A DNA stretch of 64,000 nt, from positions 19,992 through 83,991 of the forward strand of contig NZ_SRZX01000010.1 in NCBI RefSeq assembly GCF_004792665.1, given 5' to 3'. Shown piece by piece: positions 54,359-63,116 of the stretch. A model generated the notes under the pieces. That model did not search any database, was not told the DNA's origin, and saw only the letters and a program-made list of their open reading frames with translations. The stretch's first letter is position 1. The number at the start of each line of letters is the position of its first letter. Source of the DNA: Marinobacter orientalis. Lineage in GTDB: Bacteria; Pseudomonadota; Gammaproteobacteria; Pseudomonadales; Oleiphilaceae. Position numbers and translations under genes: made by a program.

Positions 54359-55069
54359 ATGCTGGAACAGATCAAAGGCTGGATTGAGCGGCTCAGGACC
54401 GGTAGGACCGGTGGCCCCGATCGCGAACACCTGCCAACCCCGAAAACTGCTGGAGACCAGCGCCTGTCCGATTGCAGGCTGATCGTCCTTGACCTTGAAA
54501 CCACAGGGCTCAATGCATCAAAAGACGAAGTTATCGCCATCGGTGCCGTGGCCATCTCCGGGAATGCCATACCGATGGAAGATCAGTTCGACCTGATTCT
54601 CCGACGCCCCGAGCTGGATATCCGTGAAACTGTGCTCATCCACGGCATCGGCCCGGAAGCGCTGACTCAGGGCCACGAGACCGAAGACGCCCTGTTGCAT
54701 CTGCTGGAGTGGATGAATGGCGACCCGATCCTCGCCTACCATTCAGCCTTCGACCAACGGTTTCTGGAAAAAGCCCTGAAGCAGACCCTTGGATATACCC
54801 AACCGCACACCTGGATAGATGTTGCGGAAATGCTCCCGACCTTTTTCCCGGATGCAAAAACGGGGGGCCCTGGCCTTGATAACTGGGCAGATTTCTTCGG
54901 CCTGGACGTCAGTGCCCGCCACCATGCGGCGGCAGATGCGATGGCCACCGCAGAGCTCACACTCGCCGTTATCAACAGCGCACAGAAAGACGATGTCACA
55001 ACGCTGAAAGAGCTCACTGGCAAACTGAAGTACTACCGGCAATTAAAACACATGCATCGGCCGGGATGA
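54359..55069 (+). CDS. 3'-5' exonuclease, DnaQ/PolC epsilon family
   Basis: DEDDh exonuclease of 236 residues. Exo I is LIVLDLETTGLNASKDEVIAIGAVAI (Asp, Glu), Exo II ILAYHSAFDQRFLEKAL (Asp), Exo III DVSARHHAAADAMATAELTLAV (His, Asp). It lacks the clamp-binding and polymerase-binding tail of DnaQ and is probably not the replicative proofreader. Coupled by position with the DUF294 gene. Confidence 0.9.
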   Translation: MLEQIKGWIERLRTGRTGGPDREHLPTPKTAGDQRLSDCRLIVLDLETTGLNASKDEVIAIGAVAISGNAIPMEDQFDLILRRPELDIRETVLIHGIGPEALTQGHETEDALLHLLEWMNGDPILAYHSAFDQRFLEKALKQTLGYTQPHTWIDVAEMLPTFFPDAKTGGPGLDNWADFFGLDVSARHHAAADAMATAELTLAVINSAQKDDVTTLKELTGKLKYYRQLKHMHRPG

Positions 55070-55100
55070 GAACCTGAACTGTGTCGCGTCTACAGACGTT

Positions 55101-55276
55101 TTGACCGGCAAATAACTGAGAATTAGACCTTTTGCCAATATCTATATATCGCTTGACCGGTAAAGTCGGAGAGGAAAACAAGTCGGAGAAGAATTATATG
55201 AATAATAATTTCTCTACAACACATACATCACAGAAAACCCACCCAACCTCCACAACAACAAAACAGGAGTGATCCT
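55101..55276 (+). promoter_or_regulatory. Repeat-rich leader upstream of the symporter operon
   Basis: The 207-bp gap before the DUF4212 gene holds two TTGACCGG-xAAA repeats (55101 and 55153) exactly 52 bp apart, about five helical turns. It also holds a 13-of-14 direct repeat, AAGTCGGAGAGGAA / AAGTCGGAGAAGAA (55163 and 55180). Two A-rich triplet tracts follow, AATAATAAT (55201) and AACAACAAAA (55254), the latter directly beside the GGAG ribosome site at 55266. The layout suggests an activator-binding region followed by an mRNA control segment. The regulator is not known. Confidence 0.45.
55198..55272 (+). CDS. Possible 24-residue leader peptide
   Basis: A short frame begins with ATG at 55198, nine bases after GGAG, and ends with TGA at 55272, four bases before the next ATG. 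The peptide starts MNNNFSTTHTSQ and is a third Thr, mostly ACA codons, unlike neighbouring genes that prefer ACC. Its last codons contain the ribosome site of the DUF4212 gene, so translation would be coupled if it is real. The biased composition may simply reflect an A/C-rich untranslated leader. Confidence 0.25.
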   Translation: MNNNFSTTHTSQKTHPTSTTTKQE

Positions 55277-55540
55277 ATGTCAGGTCATGACTACGATGCT
55301 GTGAATTACTGGAAGGCGAACCTTCGCCTGATATTCTGGAGCCTGATCGTCTGGGCCCTTGTATCTTATGGATTCGCCATATTGCTGCGCCCCATGCTCG
55401 CCGGAATCCCCGTCGGCGGAACCGACCTCGGGTTCTGGTTCGCCCAACAGGGATCGATTCTCACCTTTATCGTGCTGATTTTTCATTATGCCTGGCGTAT
55501 GAACAGGCTAGATGAGAAATTCGGCGTGCACGAGGAGTAA
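55277..55540 (+). CDS. DUF4212 sodium/substrate symporter small subunit
   Basis: Inner-membrane protein of 87 residues with two helices (LIFWSLIVWALVSYGFAILL and FWFAQQGSILTFIVLIFHYAW). The signature YWKANLRLIFWSLIVWALVSYG and the C-terminal Y-A-W-R-M-N-x-L-D-x-x-F/x are typical of the small subunit that accompanies the VC_2705-subfamily symporters. GGAG lies seven bases before the ATG. Five bases separate it from the large subunit. Confidence 0.9.
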   Translation: MSGHDYDAVNYWKANLRLIFWSLIVWALVSYGFAILLRPMLAGIPVGGTDLGFWFAQQGSILTFIVLIFHYAWRMNRLDEKFGVHEE

Positions 55541-55545
55541 GGGCA

Positions 55546-57312
55546 ATGGACCAGTTTATAATTAACCTGTTATTCGTAGGCGGATCCTTCGCCCTCTATA
55601 TCGGTATCGCCATCTGGGCGAAGGCCGGTAGCACCAGTGACTTCTACGTGGCGGGTGGCGGCATTCACCCCATCACCAACGGTGCGGCAATAGGTGCTGA
55701 CTGGATGTCTGCGGCATCCTTTATCTCCATGGCAGGCCTGATTGCTGCCGGCGGCTACGCCAACTCGACCTTCCTCATGGGCTGGACCGGCGGTTACGTA
55801 CTGCTGGCCATGTTGCTTGCACCTTACCTGCGTAAGTTCGGCAAGTTTACGGTTCCTGAGTTCATCGGTGACCGGTACTACAGTCAGAACGCCCGTCTGG
55901 TCGCTGTTATCTGCCTGATTGTCGCTTCGGTTACCTACGTAATCGGTCAGATGGCCGGGGCCGGTGTGGCATTCTCCCGCTTCCTGGAAGTCGACGCTAC
56001 TCTCGGTCTGATCATCGCCGCGGTTGTGATTTTCCTGTACGCCGTAATGGGCGGCATGAAGGGTATCACTTATACCCAGGTTGCCCAGTACTGCGTCCTG
56101 ATCGTGGCCTATACCATTCCGGCGGTGTTTATCTCCATCCAGCTGACCGGTAACCCGATTCCGGGTCTTGGCATGTTCTCCACTCACACCGAATCCGGTT
56201 TGCCCCTGCTCCAGAAACTGAACCAGGTCATCACCGACCTCGGCTTCAATGAGTATACGGCGGATGTGGACAACAAACTGAACATGGTTCTGTTCACCCT
56301 GACGCTGATGATCGGTACTGCGGGTCTGCCGCACGTTATCATTCGCTTCTTCACCGTACCCAAGGTAGCTGATGCCCGCTGGTCCGGCGGCTGGGCCCTG
56401 GTCTTCATTGCCCTGCTGTACCTGACAGCTCCGGCTGTTGCTTCCATGGCTCGACTGAACCTGATGACCACCATCTATCCTGACGGCACCGCCGCCGCGC
56501 CGATCGAGTACGATGAGCGTCCACAGTGGGTCCGCGAGTGGGAGGTCACCGGCCTGATCCAGTATGAGGACAAGAACAACGATGGTCGCATCCAGCTGTA
56601 TAATGATGTGCCCTCCTTTGAAGAGGAAGCCGAGGCCCGTGGCTGGGAAGGTAACGAGCTGGTCGTGAACCGGGATATCCTGGTACTGGCCAACCCGGAA
56701 ATTGCCAACCTGCCCGGGTGGGTCGTTGGTCTGATCGCAGCCGGTGGCCTTGCAGCGGCACTATCTACCGCTGCGGGACTATTGCTGGCAATCTCATCGG
56801 CAATAAGTCACGACCTGATCAAGGGGCGCATCAATCCGGCTATCTCGGATAAAGGCGAACTGCTGGCTGCCCGGATATCGATGGCTGTCGCCATTGTTGT
56901 GGCAACCTACCTGGGCGCAAACCCTCCTGGCTTCGCGGCACAGGTGGTGGCACTGGCGTTCGGCATCGCTGCTGCATCCCTGTTCCCGGCACTGATGATG
57001 GGCATCTTCTCCAAGCGAGTGAACAATAAAGGTGCCATTGCCGGTATGCTGTCAGGCCTGGTATTCACGCTTGCCTACATCTTTGTGTACAAGGGCTGGC
57101 TGTTCATTCCGGGCACCAATAACCTGGCGGATATTCCTGAAAACTGGGTACTGGGAATCTCTCCCCTGTCTATCGGCGCAATTGGTGCAATCGTCAACTT
57201 TGCGGTAGCCTTTACGGTCTCCAATGCGACTGAAGAGCCGCCCATTGAGATTCAGGAGCTGGTCGAAAGCGTCCGTTACCCGCGTGGTGCCGGCGGCGCG
57301 ACGGACCACTAA
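55546..57312 (+). CDS. Sodium:solute symporter, ActP-like VC_2705 subfamily
   Basis: Large subunit of a secondary transporter, 588 residues, about 13 helices of the SSS fold. FYVAGGGIHPITNGAAIGADWMSAASFISMAGLIAAGGY, TVPEFIGDRYYSQNARLVAVICLIVAS and GTAGLPHVIIRFFTVPKVADARWSGGWALVF are family marks. About 95 residues (roughly 315-385, TIYPDGTAAAPIEY to VNRDILVLANPEIAN) form a hydrophilic insert typical of this subfamily. The GLAAALSTAAGLLLAISSAISHDLIKG segment is also conserved. By analogy with ActP it probably imports acetate or a related short-chain acid with Na+. A terminator follows. Confidence 0.93.
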   Translation: MDQFIINLLFVGGSFALYIGIAIWAKAGSTSDFYVAGGGIHPITNGAAIGADWMSAASFISMAGLIAAGGYANSTFLMGWTGGYVLLAMLLAPYLRKFGKFTVPEFIGDRYYSQNARLVAVICLIVASVTYVIGQMAGAGVAFSRFLEVDATLGLIIAAVVIFLYAVMGGMKGITYTQVAQYCVLIVAYTIPAVFISIQLTGNPIPGLGMFSTHTESGLPLLQKLNQVITDLGFNEYTADVDNKLNMVLFTLTLMIGTAGLPHVIIRFFTVPKVADARWSGGWALVFIALLYLTAPAVASMARLNLMTTIYPDGTAAAPIEYDERPQWVREWEVTGLIQYEDKNNDGRIQLYNDVPSFEEEAEARGWEGNELVVNRDILVLANPEIANLPGWVVGLIAAGGLAAALSTAAGLLLAISSAISHDLIKGRINPAISDKGELLAARISMAVAIVVATYLGANPPGFAAQVVALAFGIAAASLFPALMMGIFSKRVNNKGAIAGMLSGLVFTLAYIFVYKGWLFIPGTNNLADIPENWVLGISPLSIGAIGAIVNFAVAFTVSNATEEPPIEIQELVESVRYPRGAGGATDH

Positions 57313-57358
57313 GCAACACATCAGCCAATGACAGATGAGAATCTGACAGGCTGAACCT

Positions 57359-57394
57359 GAACGGGCTTCCTTCTTAGGAAGCCCGTTCTTTTTT
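57359..57394 (+). terminator. Intrinsic terminator after the symporter gene
   Basis: A perfect 12-bp stem (GAACGGGCTTCC / GGAAGCCCGTTC) with loop TTCTTA is followed by TTTTTT. It lies 47 bases after the symporter stop and only 15 bases before the next gene's start, so downstream genes need read-through or their own promoter. Confidence 0.92.
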
Positions 57395-57408
57395 GAGGAA
57401 ATCGAATT

Positions 57409-57915
57409 ATGTTCTGGACGTTAGTTGCCACCGTTTTCTGCGGTCTCGGGGCTGCCGGTATTGCCTTGGGCATCCGTGCGCTCACTCGAAAAAAAGCCCC
57501 CAAGTGGCTCATTCCTGCCTTCGCCGGACTCGGCATGCTTGGTTATCTGGTCTATGGCGAATATATCTGGTACGACCACAAGAAAACGCTGCTCCCGGAA
57601 GAAGCAGTTATAGTGGATACCGAATCAGAGGGCATTCTTTGGCGGCCATGGACATTTGTGTTCCCTTACGTCACCGCTTTTTCGGCCGTGGACACGGATA
57701 GTTTTGCCCACGCACCCAATAATCCTGACGTTGTCCGCTTTACGCTTTACCGTTTTAATCAGAAGGTCACAGATGCGATCTCGCACCGGGTTCACCTCCT
57801 GAACTGTGAAACCCGCGAGCTGGTACCGCTCAATAGCGAAGGCAGCCCAAGTCTGGACAATATGAAGGTGCTCGACAGCGAGGACACACTTCTGAACACC
57901 GTCTGTAACGCCTGA
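57409..57915 (+). CDS. Hypothetical membrane-anchored protein
   Basis: Unrecognised protein of 168 residues. Two N-terminal hydrophobic helices (FWTLVATVFCGLGAAGIALGI and WLIPAFAGLGMLGYLVYGEYIW) precede a ~120-residue soluble domain with WRPWTFVFPYVTAFSAVDTDSF and NCETRELVPLN, probably periplasmic. AGGA lies nine bases before the ATG. It sits between the symporter and the sensor kinase on the same strand, about 40 bases before the kinase, suggesting a link with signalling or transport. No function can be assigned. Confidence 0.75.
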   Translation: MFWTLVATVFCGLGAAGIALGIRALTRKKAPKWLIPAFAGLGMLGYLVYGEYIWYDHKKTLLPEEAVIVDTESEGILWRPWTFVFPYVTAFSAVDTDSFAHAPNNPDVVRFTLYRFNQKVTDAISHRVHLLNCETRELVPLNSEGSPSLDNMKVLDSEDTLLNTVCNA

Positions 57916-57957
57916 GTGCCCTGAGCGAACGGACCAGACCCACGGAAACGTGTTTCT

Positions 57958-60900
57958 ATGATTAGTGCCTGGTTGCTGGTTTTAATTTCCATCACCTACA
58001 TCTCCGTTCTGTTTGTCATCGCATGGGCCGGTGACAAACACTCCGGCCTGTACCGACGCCGACTGGCGCGCACCCACATTTACGCGTTGTCCCTGGCCGT
58101 TTATTTCACATCGTGGACTTTTTATGGCGCAGTAGGGCGTGCTACCCAGGAAGGGCTGGGCTTCCTGCCCATCTATCTTGGCCCCTTGCTGGTGTTCGTA
58201 TTTGGTGCCCCGCTGCTACGCCGCATAATTTTCATCAGTAAACGTAACAACAGCACTTCCATCGCCGATTTCATCGCCTCGCGTTATGGCAAATCGCAGT
58301 CCCTGGCGGCCATGGTTGCAGCCTTCGCACTCATTGGTAGCGTCCCTTACATCGCGCTACAGTTAAAAGCCATCTCCATGGGCTTCAACGTGCTCTCGGA
58401 TGCAGGCACCGCCCATACTGAGCTGAGTACCGCTGCCTGGAACGATTCAGCCTGGTACATTACCCTTGTACTGGCAGTATTTACCGTGCTTTTCGGTACA
58501 CGGCACCTGGAATCCACCGAACACCACCGGGGCATGATTCAGGCCATTGCCTTCGAATCAGTGATCAAGATCGTTGCCTTTGTCGCCGTTGGCCTTTTCG
58601 TCGGCTATGGCCTTTATGGTGGTTTCGGTGATCTCTGGGACAATGTCCGTGATGCCGGACTGGTGGGTACCCTGACCACGGATGGCCTCGAAGCGCCAGC
58701 CTTTATTACCCAGACACTGGTGGCCATGCTTGCCATCATCTGCCTGCCGCGGCAGTTTCATGTCATGGTAGTAGAGAACACCGACCATCGGGATTTCGAG
58801 ACCGCACGATGGGCCATGCCCATTTACCTCATAATTGCCAGTGCCTTTGTGCTGCCCATTGCCGCAGCCGGGCTCCTGTCGCCAGAAGCCAGCTCCTCGG
58901 ATCCGGACGCACTGATTCTCAATCTGCCCATGCTGGCCGGTGAGCAATGGCTGGCGATACTGGCTTTCCTTGGCGGGGGGTCAGCAGCCGCTGCGATGGT
59001 CATAGTCTGCTCCGTGGCCATTGCCACCATGGTCAGCAACGAGATTATCATGCCGGCACTGCTTAGATTTTTCCGGCCACGCATGAACAAACGTTCGGAT
59101 CTCAGCTACCTGCTGTTAAGCATCCGGCGGGTCGCCATCTTTGTGGTATTATTAACCGCCTATGGCTTTTATCGCATGGCCGGGGAAGACTACAGCCTGA
59201 CGGCTTTCGGCCTCCTCTCCTTTGCTGCCGCTGCCCAGTTTGGTCCGGCCCTGGTGGGGGGAATTCTCTGGCGCAGGGGTAACCACACGGGCGCCTTGTG
59301 GGGGCTGGGGCTGGGCTTTCTGATGTGGTGTTACACCCTGCTTCTGCCTGCGCTCGCTTCAACCGGCTGGCTGAACGATAACCTGATCCAACAGGGAATC
59401 CTCGGAATAAACTGGACCCGGCCTACGGCGCTGTTCGGCTCCGAGCTGGACCAGATCAGCCATGGCATTATCTGGAGCCTTGGCATCAACACGGTTACCT
59501 ATATCGTACTGTCCATGCTGACCCGCCAACGGGTGCGGGAAAAGATCCAGATCGCTTCCTTCTTCCAGGATCCTCAACCAAAAGCTGAAACACCACAGCA
59601 ACAAAGCTGGCAGGGTGAGATCCTGACCTCTGACCTCCAGGCCATCGCGGATCGTTTCATGGGAGAGGAGCGGGCAGAAGCGATTTTCCGGAACTACGAG
59701 CGGCGTAACGCCATTCGTCTGCATCTGCACCGTCCCGCTTCGTCACATCTTATGAAGTTCATTGAGCGCCAGCTGGCCTCGGTCATAGGCGCCTCAACCG
59801 CCAGGGTTGTCCTGGAGTCAACCCTGACCGGTCGTGACATGCAGATTGAGGATGTTGTCAGCATCGTTGATGAAGCTTCCCAGGCAATGACCTTCAGCCG
59901 TGAGCTCCTGCAGTCCGCCATTGAGAACATCAGCCTGGGCGTTTCGGTGGTGAATCATCAGCAACAGCTGGTGGTATGGAATCAGCGGTATCTTGAACAG
60001 TTCAATTATCCCACAGGCTTCGTCCGTGTCGGCCGGCCAGTGGAAGACCTGATGCGCTACAATCTGACCAACGCCAATCAGCCCGCAAGACGCATTGACG
60101 AGATTATTGCGGACCGCTGCGAAAGTATGCGCGAAGGCAAGGCAATGTCTTACGAGCGGCAGCGCCCGGACGGAACTGTACTGAGAATTGACGGCAGCCC
60201 GATCCCCGGTGGTGGCTATGTAACCACGTTCCAGGACATCACAGCCATGCGGCGCACAGAACAGGCGCTCAAGGAAACCAATATCTATCTGGAGCAACGG
60301 GTCAAGGAGCGCACCCAGGAGTTGCAGGTTATCAACGAGCAGATGCTCAAGGCAAAGTCCGTTGCCGAACAGGCCAACCAGAGCAAGACCCGCTTCCTCG
60401 CATCAGCCAGTCACGATCTGCTGCAGCCACTGAATGCCGCGCGCCTGTTCACATCTGCCCTGGCCGGCAAGGCCCGTGACCCGGAAATGACGGAATTGGT
60501 GGAGCACATCGACAGCTCCCTGGGGGCGGCCGAGGAAATCATCAGTACACTGCTGGACATATCCAAACTCGATGCCGGTGCGCTGGAGCCGGATATTGGT
60601 GTCTTTCCGGTCAATGACATCCTGCGCCACCTGGCAACCGATTTCTCTGCCATCGCCAAGGACCAGGGGCTGGACCTGCACGTTGTGCCCAGCAGCGCCT
60701 GGGTACGTTCCGACTCCAAACTACTCAGGCGGGTGATCCAGAATTTTCTCTCCAATGCGATCCGTTATACTCCCAGTGGAAAGATCCTGCTCGGATGTCG
60801 CCGCCTGAAGGGCTACATACGGATTGAAGTATGGGACACAGGGCCGGGCATTCCGGATGACCAACTGGATCATATCTTTGAAGAGTTTCGCCGCTTCCAG

Positions 60901-61476
60901 CAGGGCCGGGATAAAAAGGGGCTGGGCCTTGGCCTGGCGATTGTTGACCGAATCTGCGGCATGCTCAATCATCCGGTGAACGTTCAGTCCGTTCAGGGGC
61001 TTGGCAGCGTATTCAGCATCACTGTACCGGCTGCTCCCCCCGAATACAGCGAACAGAACGTCGCAAAACCGGCCACCGCATCACGGCGCGTATCCAGCCT
61101 GGGAGGATTGCATGTGCTGTGTATCGACAACGACCCGGCCATCCTTCATGGCATGAGTGCGCTACTGGGCAACTGGCAGTGTGACGTCACCACTGCCGAA
61201 AGCCTTGAAGATGCCCGCTACAGGCTGAACGGCACCGAGCCGGACATCATCCTTGCGGACTACCAGCTTGATGATAACCGTAACGGTCTTGACGCAATGG
61301 ACTCATTGAGAGAAGAGGCAGCCAATGATATACCTGGCATACTTATTACCGGCTATATGGCTCCGGAAGTCAGGGAAGACGCCATCAACAGGGGCTACCA
61401 GATTCTCTATAAACCTGTAAAACCGGCAGCCCTCAGGGCCCTGGTTAACAAGTTACTGAAACAGAAGCGCCCATGA
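57958..61476 (+). CDS. Symporter-fused PAS hybrid sensor histidine kinase/response regulator
   Basis: Membrane kinase of 1172 residues. Residues ~1-530 are an SSS/SLC5-like transporter domain with about 13 helices (AVYFTSWTFYGAVGRATQEGLGF; FLPIYLGPLLVFVFGAPLLRRI). A ~120-residue linker, a PAS domain (~660-770, ENISLGVSVVNHQQQLVVWNQRYLEQF) and a coiled coil follow. The dimerisation/phosphoacceptor helix has H819 in ASASHDLLQPLNAARLF; the ATPase has NFLSNAIRY, DTGPGIP and GLGLGLAIV. A C-terminal receiver has D1101 in DIILADYQLDD and Lys in YKPVKP. The plan matches CrbS/MxtR-type acetate-sensing kinases; homology to those is likely but not proven here. ATGA overlap with the next gene. Confidence 0.92.
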   Translation: MISAWLLVLISITYISVLFVIAWAGDKHSGLYRRRLARTHIYALSLAVYFTSWTFYGAVGRATQEGLGFLPIYLGPLLVFVFGAPLLRRIIFISKRNNSTSIADFIASRYGKSQSLAAMVAAFALIGSVPYIALQLKAISMGFNVLSDAGTAHTELSTAAWNDSAWYITLVLAVFTVLFGTRHLESTEHHRGMIQAIAFESVIKIVAFVAVGLFVGYGLYGGFGDLWDNVRDAGLVGTLTTDGLEAPAFITQTLVAMLAIICLPRQFHVMVVENTDHRDFETARWAMPIYLIIASAFVLPIAAAGLLSPEASSSDPDALILNLPMLAGEQWLAILAFLGGGSAAAAMVIVCSVAIATMVSNEIIMPALLRFFRPRMNKRSDLSYLLLSIRRVAIFVVLLTAYGFYRMAGEDYSLTAFGLLSFAAAAQFGPALVGGILWRRGNHTGALWGLGLGFLMWCYTLLLPALASTGWLNDNLIQQGILGINWTRPTALFGSELDQISHGIIWSLGINTVTYIVLSMLTRQRVREKIQIASFFQDPQPKAETPQQQSWQGEILTSDLQAIADRFMGEERAEAIFRNYERRNAIRLHLHRPASSHLMKFIERQLASVIGASTARVVLESTLTGRDMQIEDVVSIVDEASQAMTFSRELLQSAIENISLGVSVVNHQQQLVVWNQRYLEQFNYPTGFVRVGRPVEDLMRYNLTNANQPARRIDEIIADRCESMREGKAMSYERQRPDGTVLRIDGSPIPGGGYVTTFQDITAMRRTEQALKETNIYLEQRVKERTQELQVINEQMLKAKSVAEQANQSKTRFLASASHDLLQPLNAARLFTSALAGKARDPEMTELVEHIDSSLGAAEEIISTLLDISKLDAGALEPDIGVFPVNDILRHLATDFSAIAKDQGLDLHVVPSSAWVRSDSKLLRRVIQNFLSNAIRYTPSGKILLGCRRLKGYIRIEVWDTGPGIPDDQLDHIFEEFRRFQQGRDKKGLGLGLAIVDRICGMLNHPVNVQSVQGLGSVFSITVPAAPPEYSEQNVAKPATASRRVSSLGGLHVLCIDNDPAILHGMSALLGNWQCDVTTAESLEDARYRLNGTEPDIILADYQLDDNRNGLDAMDSLREEAANDIPGILITGYMAPEVREDAINRGYQILYKPVKPAALRALVNKLLKQKRP

Positions 61477-63116
61477 CAGAATCTACAGACAACACCATCG
61501 GCACCGCCTTCGCCAGACTCAGCTATCTGGTTATTGATGACTTCGAAAACTTTCGCCTCTCCATGAGGCAGATGCTACGCAGCTGCGGAGCTGACAGGAT
61601 CGAACTTGTACCGAATGCGCCAACTGCAGTTCAGTATTGCTCCTACAACCATGTGGATGTGGTCCTCTGCGATTACAATCTGGGTGAAGGAAAGAATGGC
61701 CAACACATTCTGGAGGAGCTGCGGCACAAGAAACTTCTGAAACGCTCGTCCCTGTTCCTGATGGTAACCGCTGAAACATCCAAGGAAATGGTAATGGGCG
61801 CAAGGGAATATCAGCCCGATGCCTACCTGACGAAGCCCATCAATCGTGCCATGCTGGAAAAAAGGCTCAGCGGACTGATCACACAACGCAACGCCCTGCT
61901 TCCGATCAACCGCGAAATTGACCGTGAAAACTTCCCGGAAGCCATCTCCCTGTGTCTGCAGGCGCTTGCCACCAGGCCCCGTTACAAAACATGGCTGATG
62001 AAAACGCTCGCTGACCTCTACTATCAGGTAGGTGACTTCAGTCATGCCCTGCAAATTCATGACGACGTGCTGGCCCAGCGTGATCTGTCATGGGCCAGGC
62101 TGGGGCGCGGCAAAGTTCTGCTGGCCAACCAGAACCATGACGACGCCGTTACCACGCTGAAAGATCTGGTGGCCAAGCACCCGGATTACATGGAAGCCTA
62201 CGATCTGTTAGCCGAAGCTCTGGAAAAGCAGGGTCGCCCCACACAGGCACAGCAGATTCTGGAGAAGGCGGCAGAACATTCTCCCAATGCCCTCTTGCGA
62301 CACAAACACCTTGCGACACTGGCGGCTTCCAACCAGGACATGTCGACAGCCTCGGACGCCTGGCGACAAACTGTCAGCCTGGGCACCTACTCTATTCATG
62401 ACAGCTCCGGGCATTATCTGGCGCTGGGGCAGTCACTGTCGGATCTCAGTGAAGGTGATACTTCGGACGAAGGTTCAGCCCAGGCCGATGAAGCGCTCAC
62501 CATCCTCAGGCGCATGGAAAAACGATTCGCCGGCCAGGAAGACATCAAGGTCAGAAGCCGCATTGTGCAGTCCCGGGTTCACGCAGGCCAGGGCAGAATG
62601 AACGAGGCGCGGGCGGCTATCGAGAGTGTCGCCGACGAGCTGGGAGACCCGGAACTGATGGATCCTGAAGCCGGCCTCGATTATGCCAAGACATTGTTCA
62701 GACTCGACAGGGACGAGGAAGCAAAGACGCTGCTGGCAGCCCTCGCCACTCGCTGCCACGACAATCCGGGATTACTGCAGAAGATCGAGAACCTGCTTGA
62801 TGAACCGGTAGGTTTCCGGCAAAAACTGCAGGCACGGTCCCTGAACCGCGATGGCATCAAGGCCTTTGAAGCAGGCAGGCTTGACGATGCGGTCTCAACG
62901 TTCAGCGAGGCCCTGGAAATAGTACCTTCCCACGCAGCACTGAACCTCAACCTGGTACAGGTATTGATGAAAAAGCACCAGGGAACGCCTGATGATCGGG
63001 AGCTGTTGAAGCGTTGTGAGAAATACCTTGTCAGGCTCCAGGGGTTACCGGAGCAACACAGGCAGTATCGCCGACTGGTGTCGTTGCGTAAAAAACTGGA
63101 AGGAATGATGTCATGA
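61473..63116 (+). CDS. Receiver-TPR response regulator without DNA-binding domain
   Basis: Cytoplasmic protein of 547 residues. The N-terminal receiver (~10-130) has the phosphoacceptor D67 in VDVVLCDYNLGEGKNGQ, the conserved Thr in FLMVTAETS and Lys in YLTKPINR. The remaining ~400 residues are TPR-like helix pairs, e.g. KTWLMKTLADLYYQVGDFSHALQIHDDVL, YMEAYDLLAEALEKQGRPTQAQQILEKA and NRDGIKAFEAGRLDDAVSTFSEALEIVP. No helix-turn-helix or enzymatic output is visible, so it probably acts through protein contacts, as proposed for VieB-like receiver-TPR proteins. ATGA overlaps at both ends. Confidence 0.88.
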   Translation: MTESTDNTIGTAFARLSYLVIDDFENFRLSMRQMLRSCGADRIELVPNAPTAVQYCSYNHVDVVLCDYNLGEGKNGQHILEELRHKKLLKRSSLFLMVTAETSKEMVMGAREYQPDAYLTKPINRAMLEKRLSGLITQRNALLPINREIDRENFPEAISLCLQALATRPRYKTWLMKTLADLYYQVGDFSHALQIHDDVLAQRDLSWARLGRGKVLLANQNHDDAVTTLKDLVAKHPDYMEAYDLLAEALEKQGRPTQAQQILEKAAEHSPNALLRHKHLATLAASNQDMSTASDAWRQTVSLGTYSIHDSSGHYLALGQSLSDLSEGDTSDEGSAQADEALTILRRMEKRFAGQEDIKVRSRIVQSRVHAGQGRMNEARAAIESVADELGDPELMDPEAGLDYAKTLFRLDRDEEAKTLLAALATRCHDNPGLLQKIENLLDEPVGFRQKLQARSLNRDGIKAFEAGRLDDAVSTFSEALEIVPSHAALNLNLVQVLMKKHQGTPDDRELLKRCEKYLVRLQGLPEQHRQYRRLVSLRKKLEGMMS

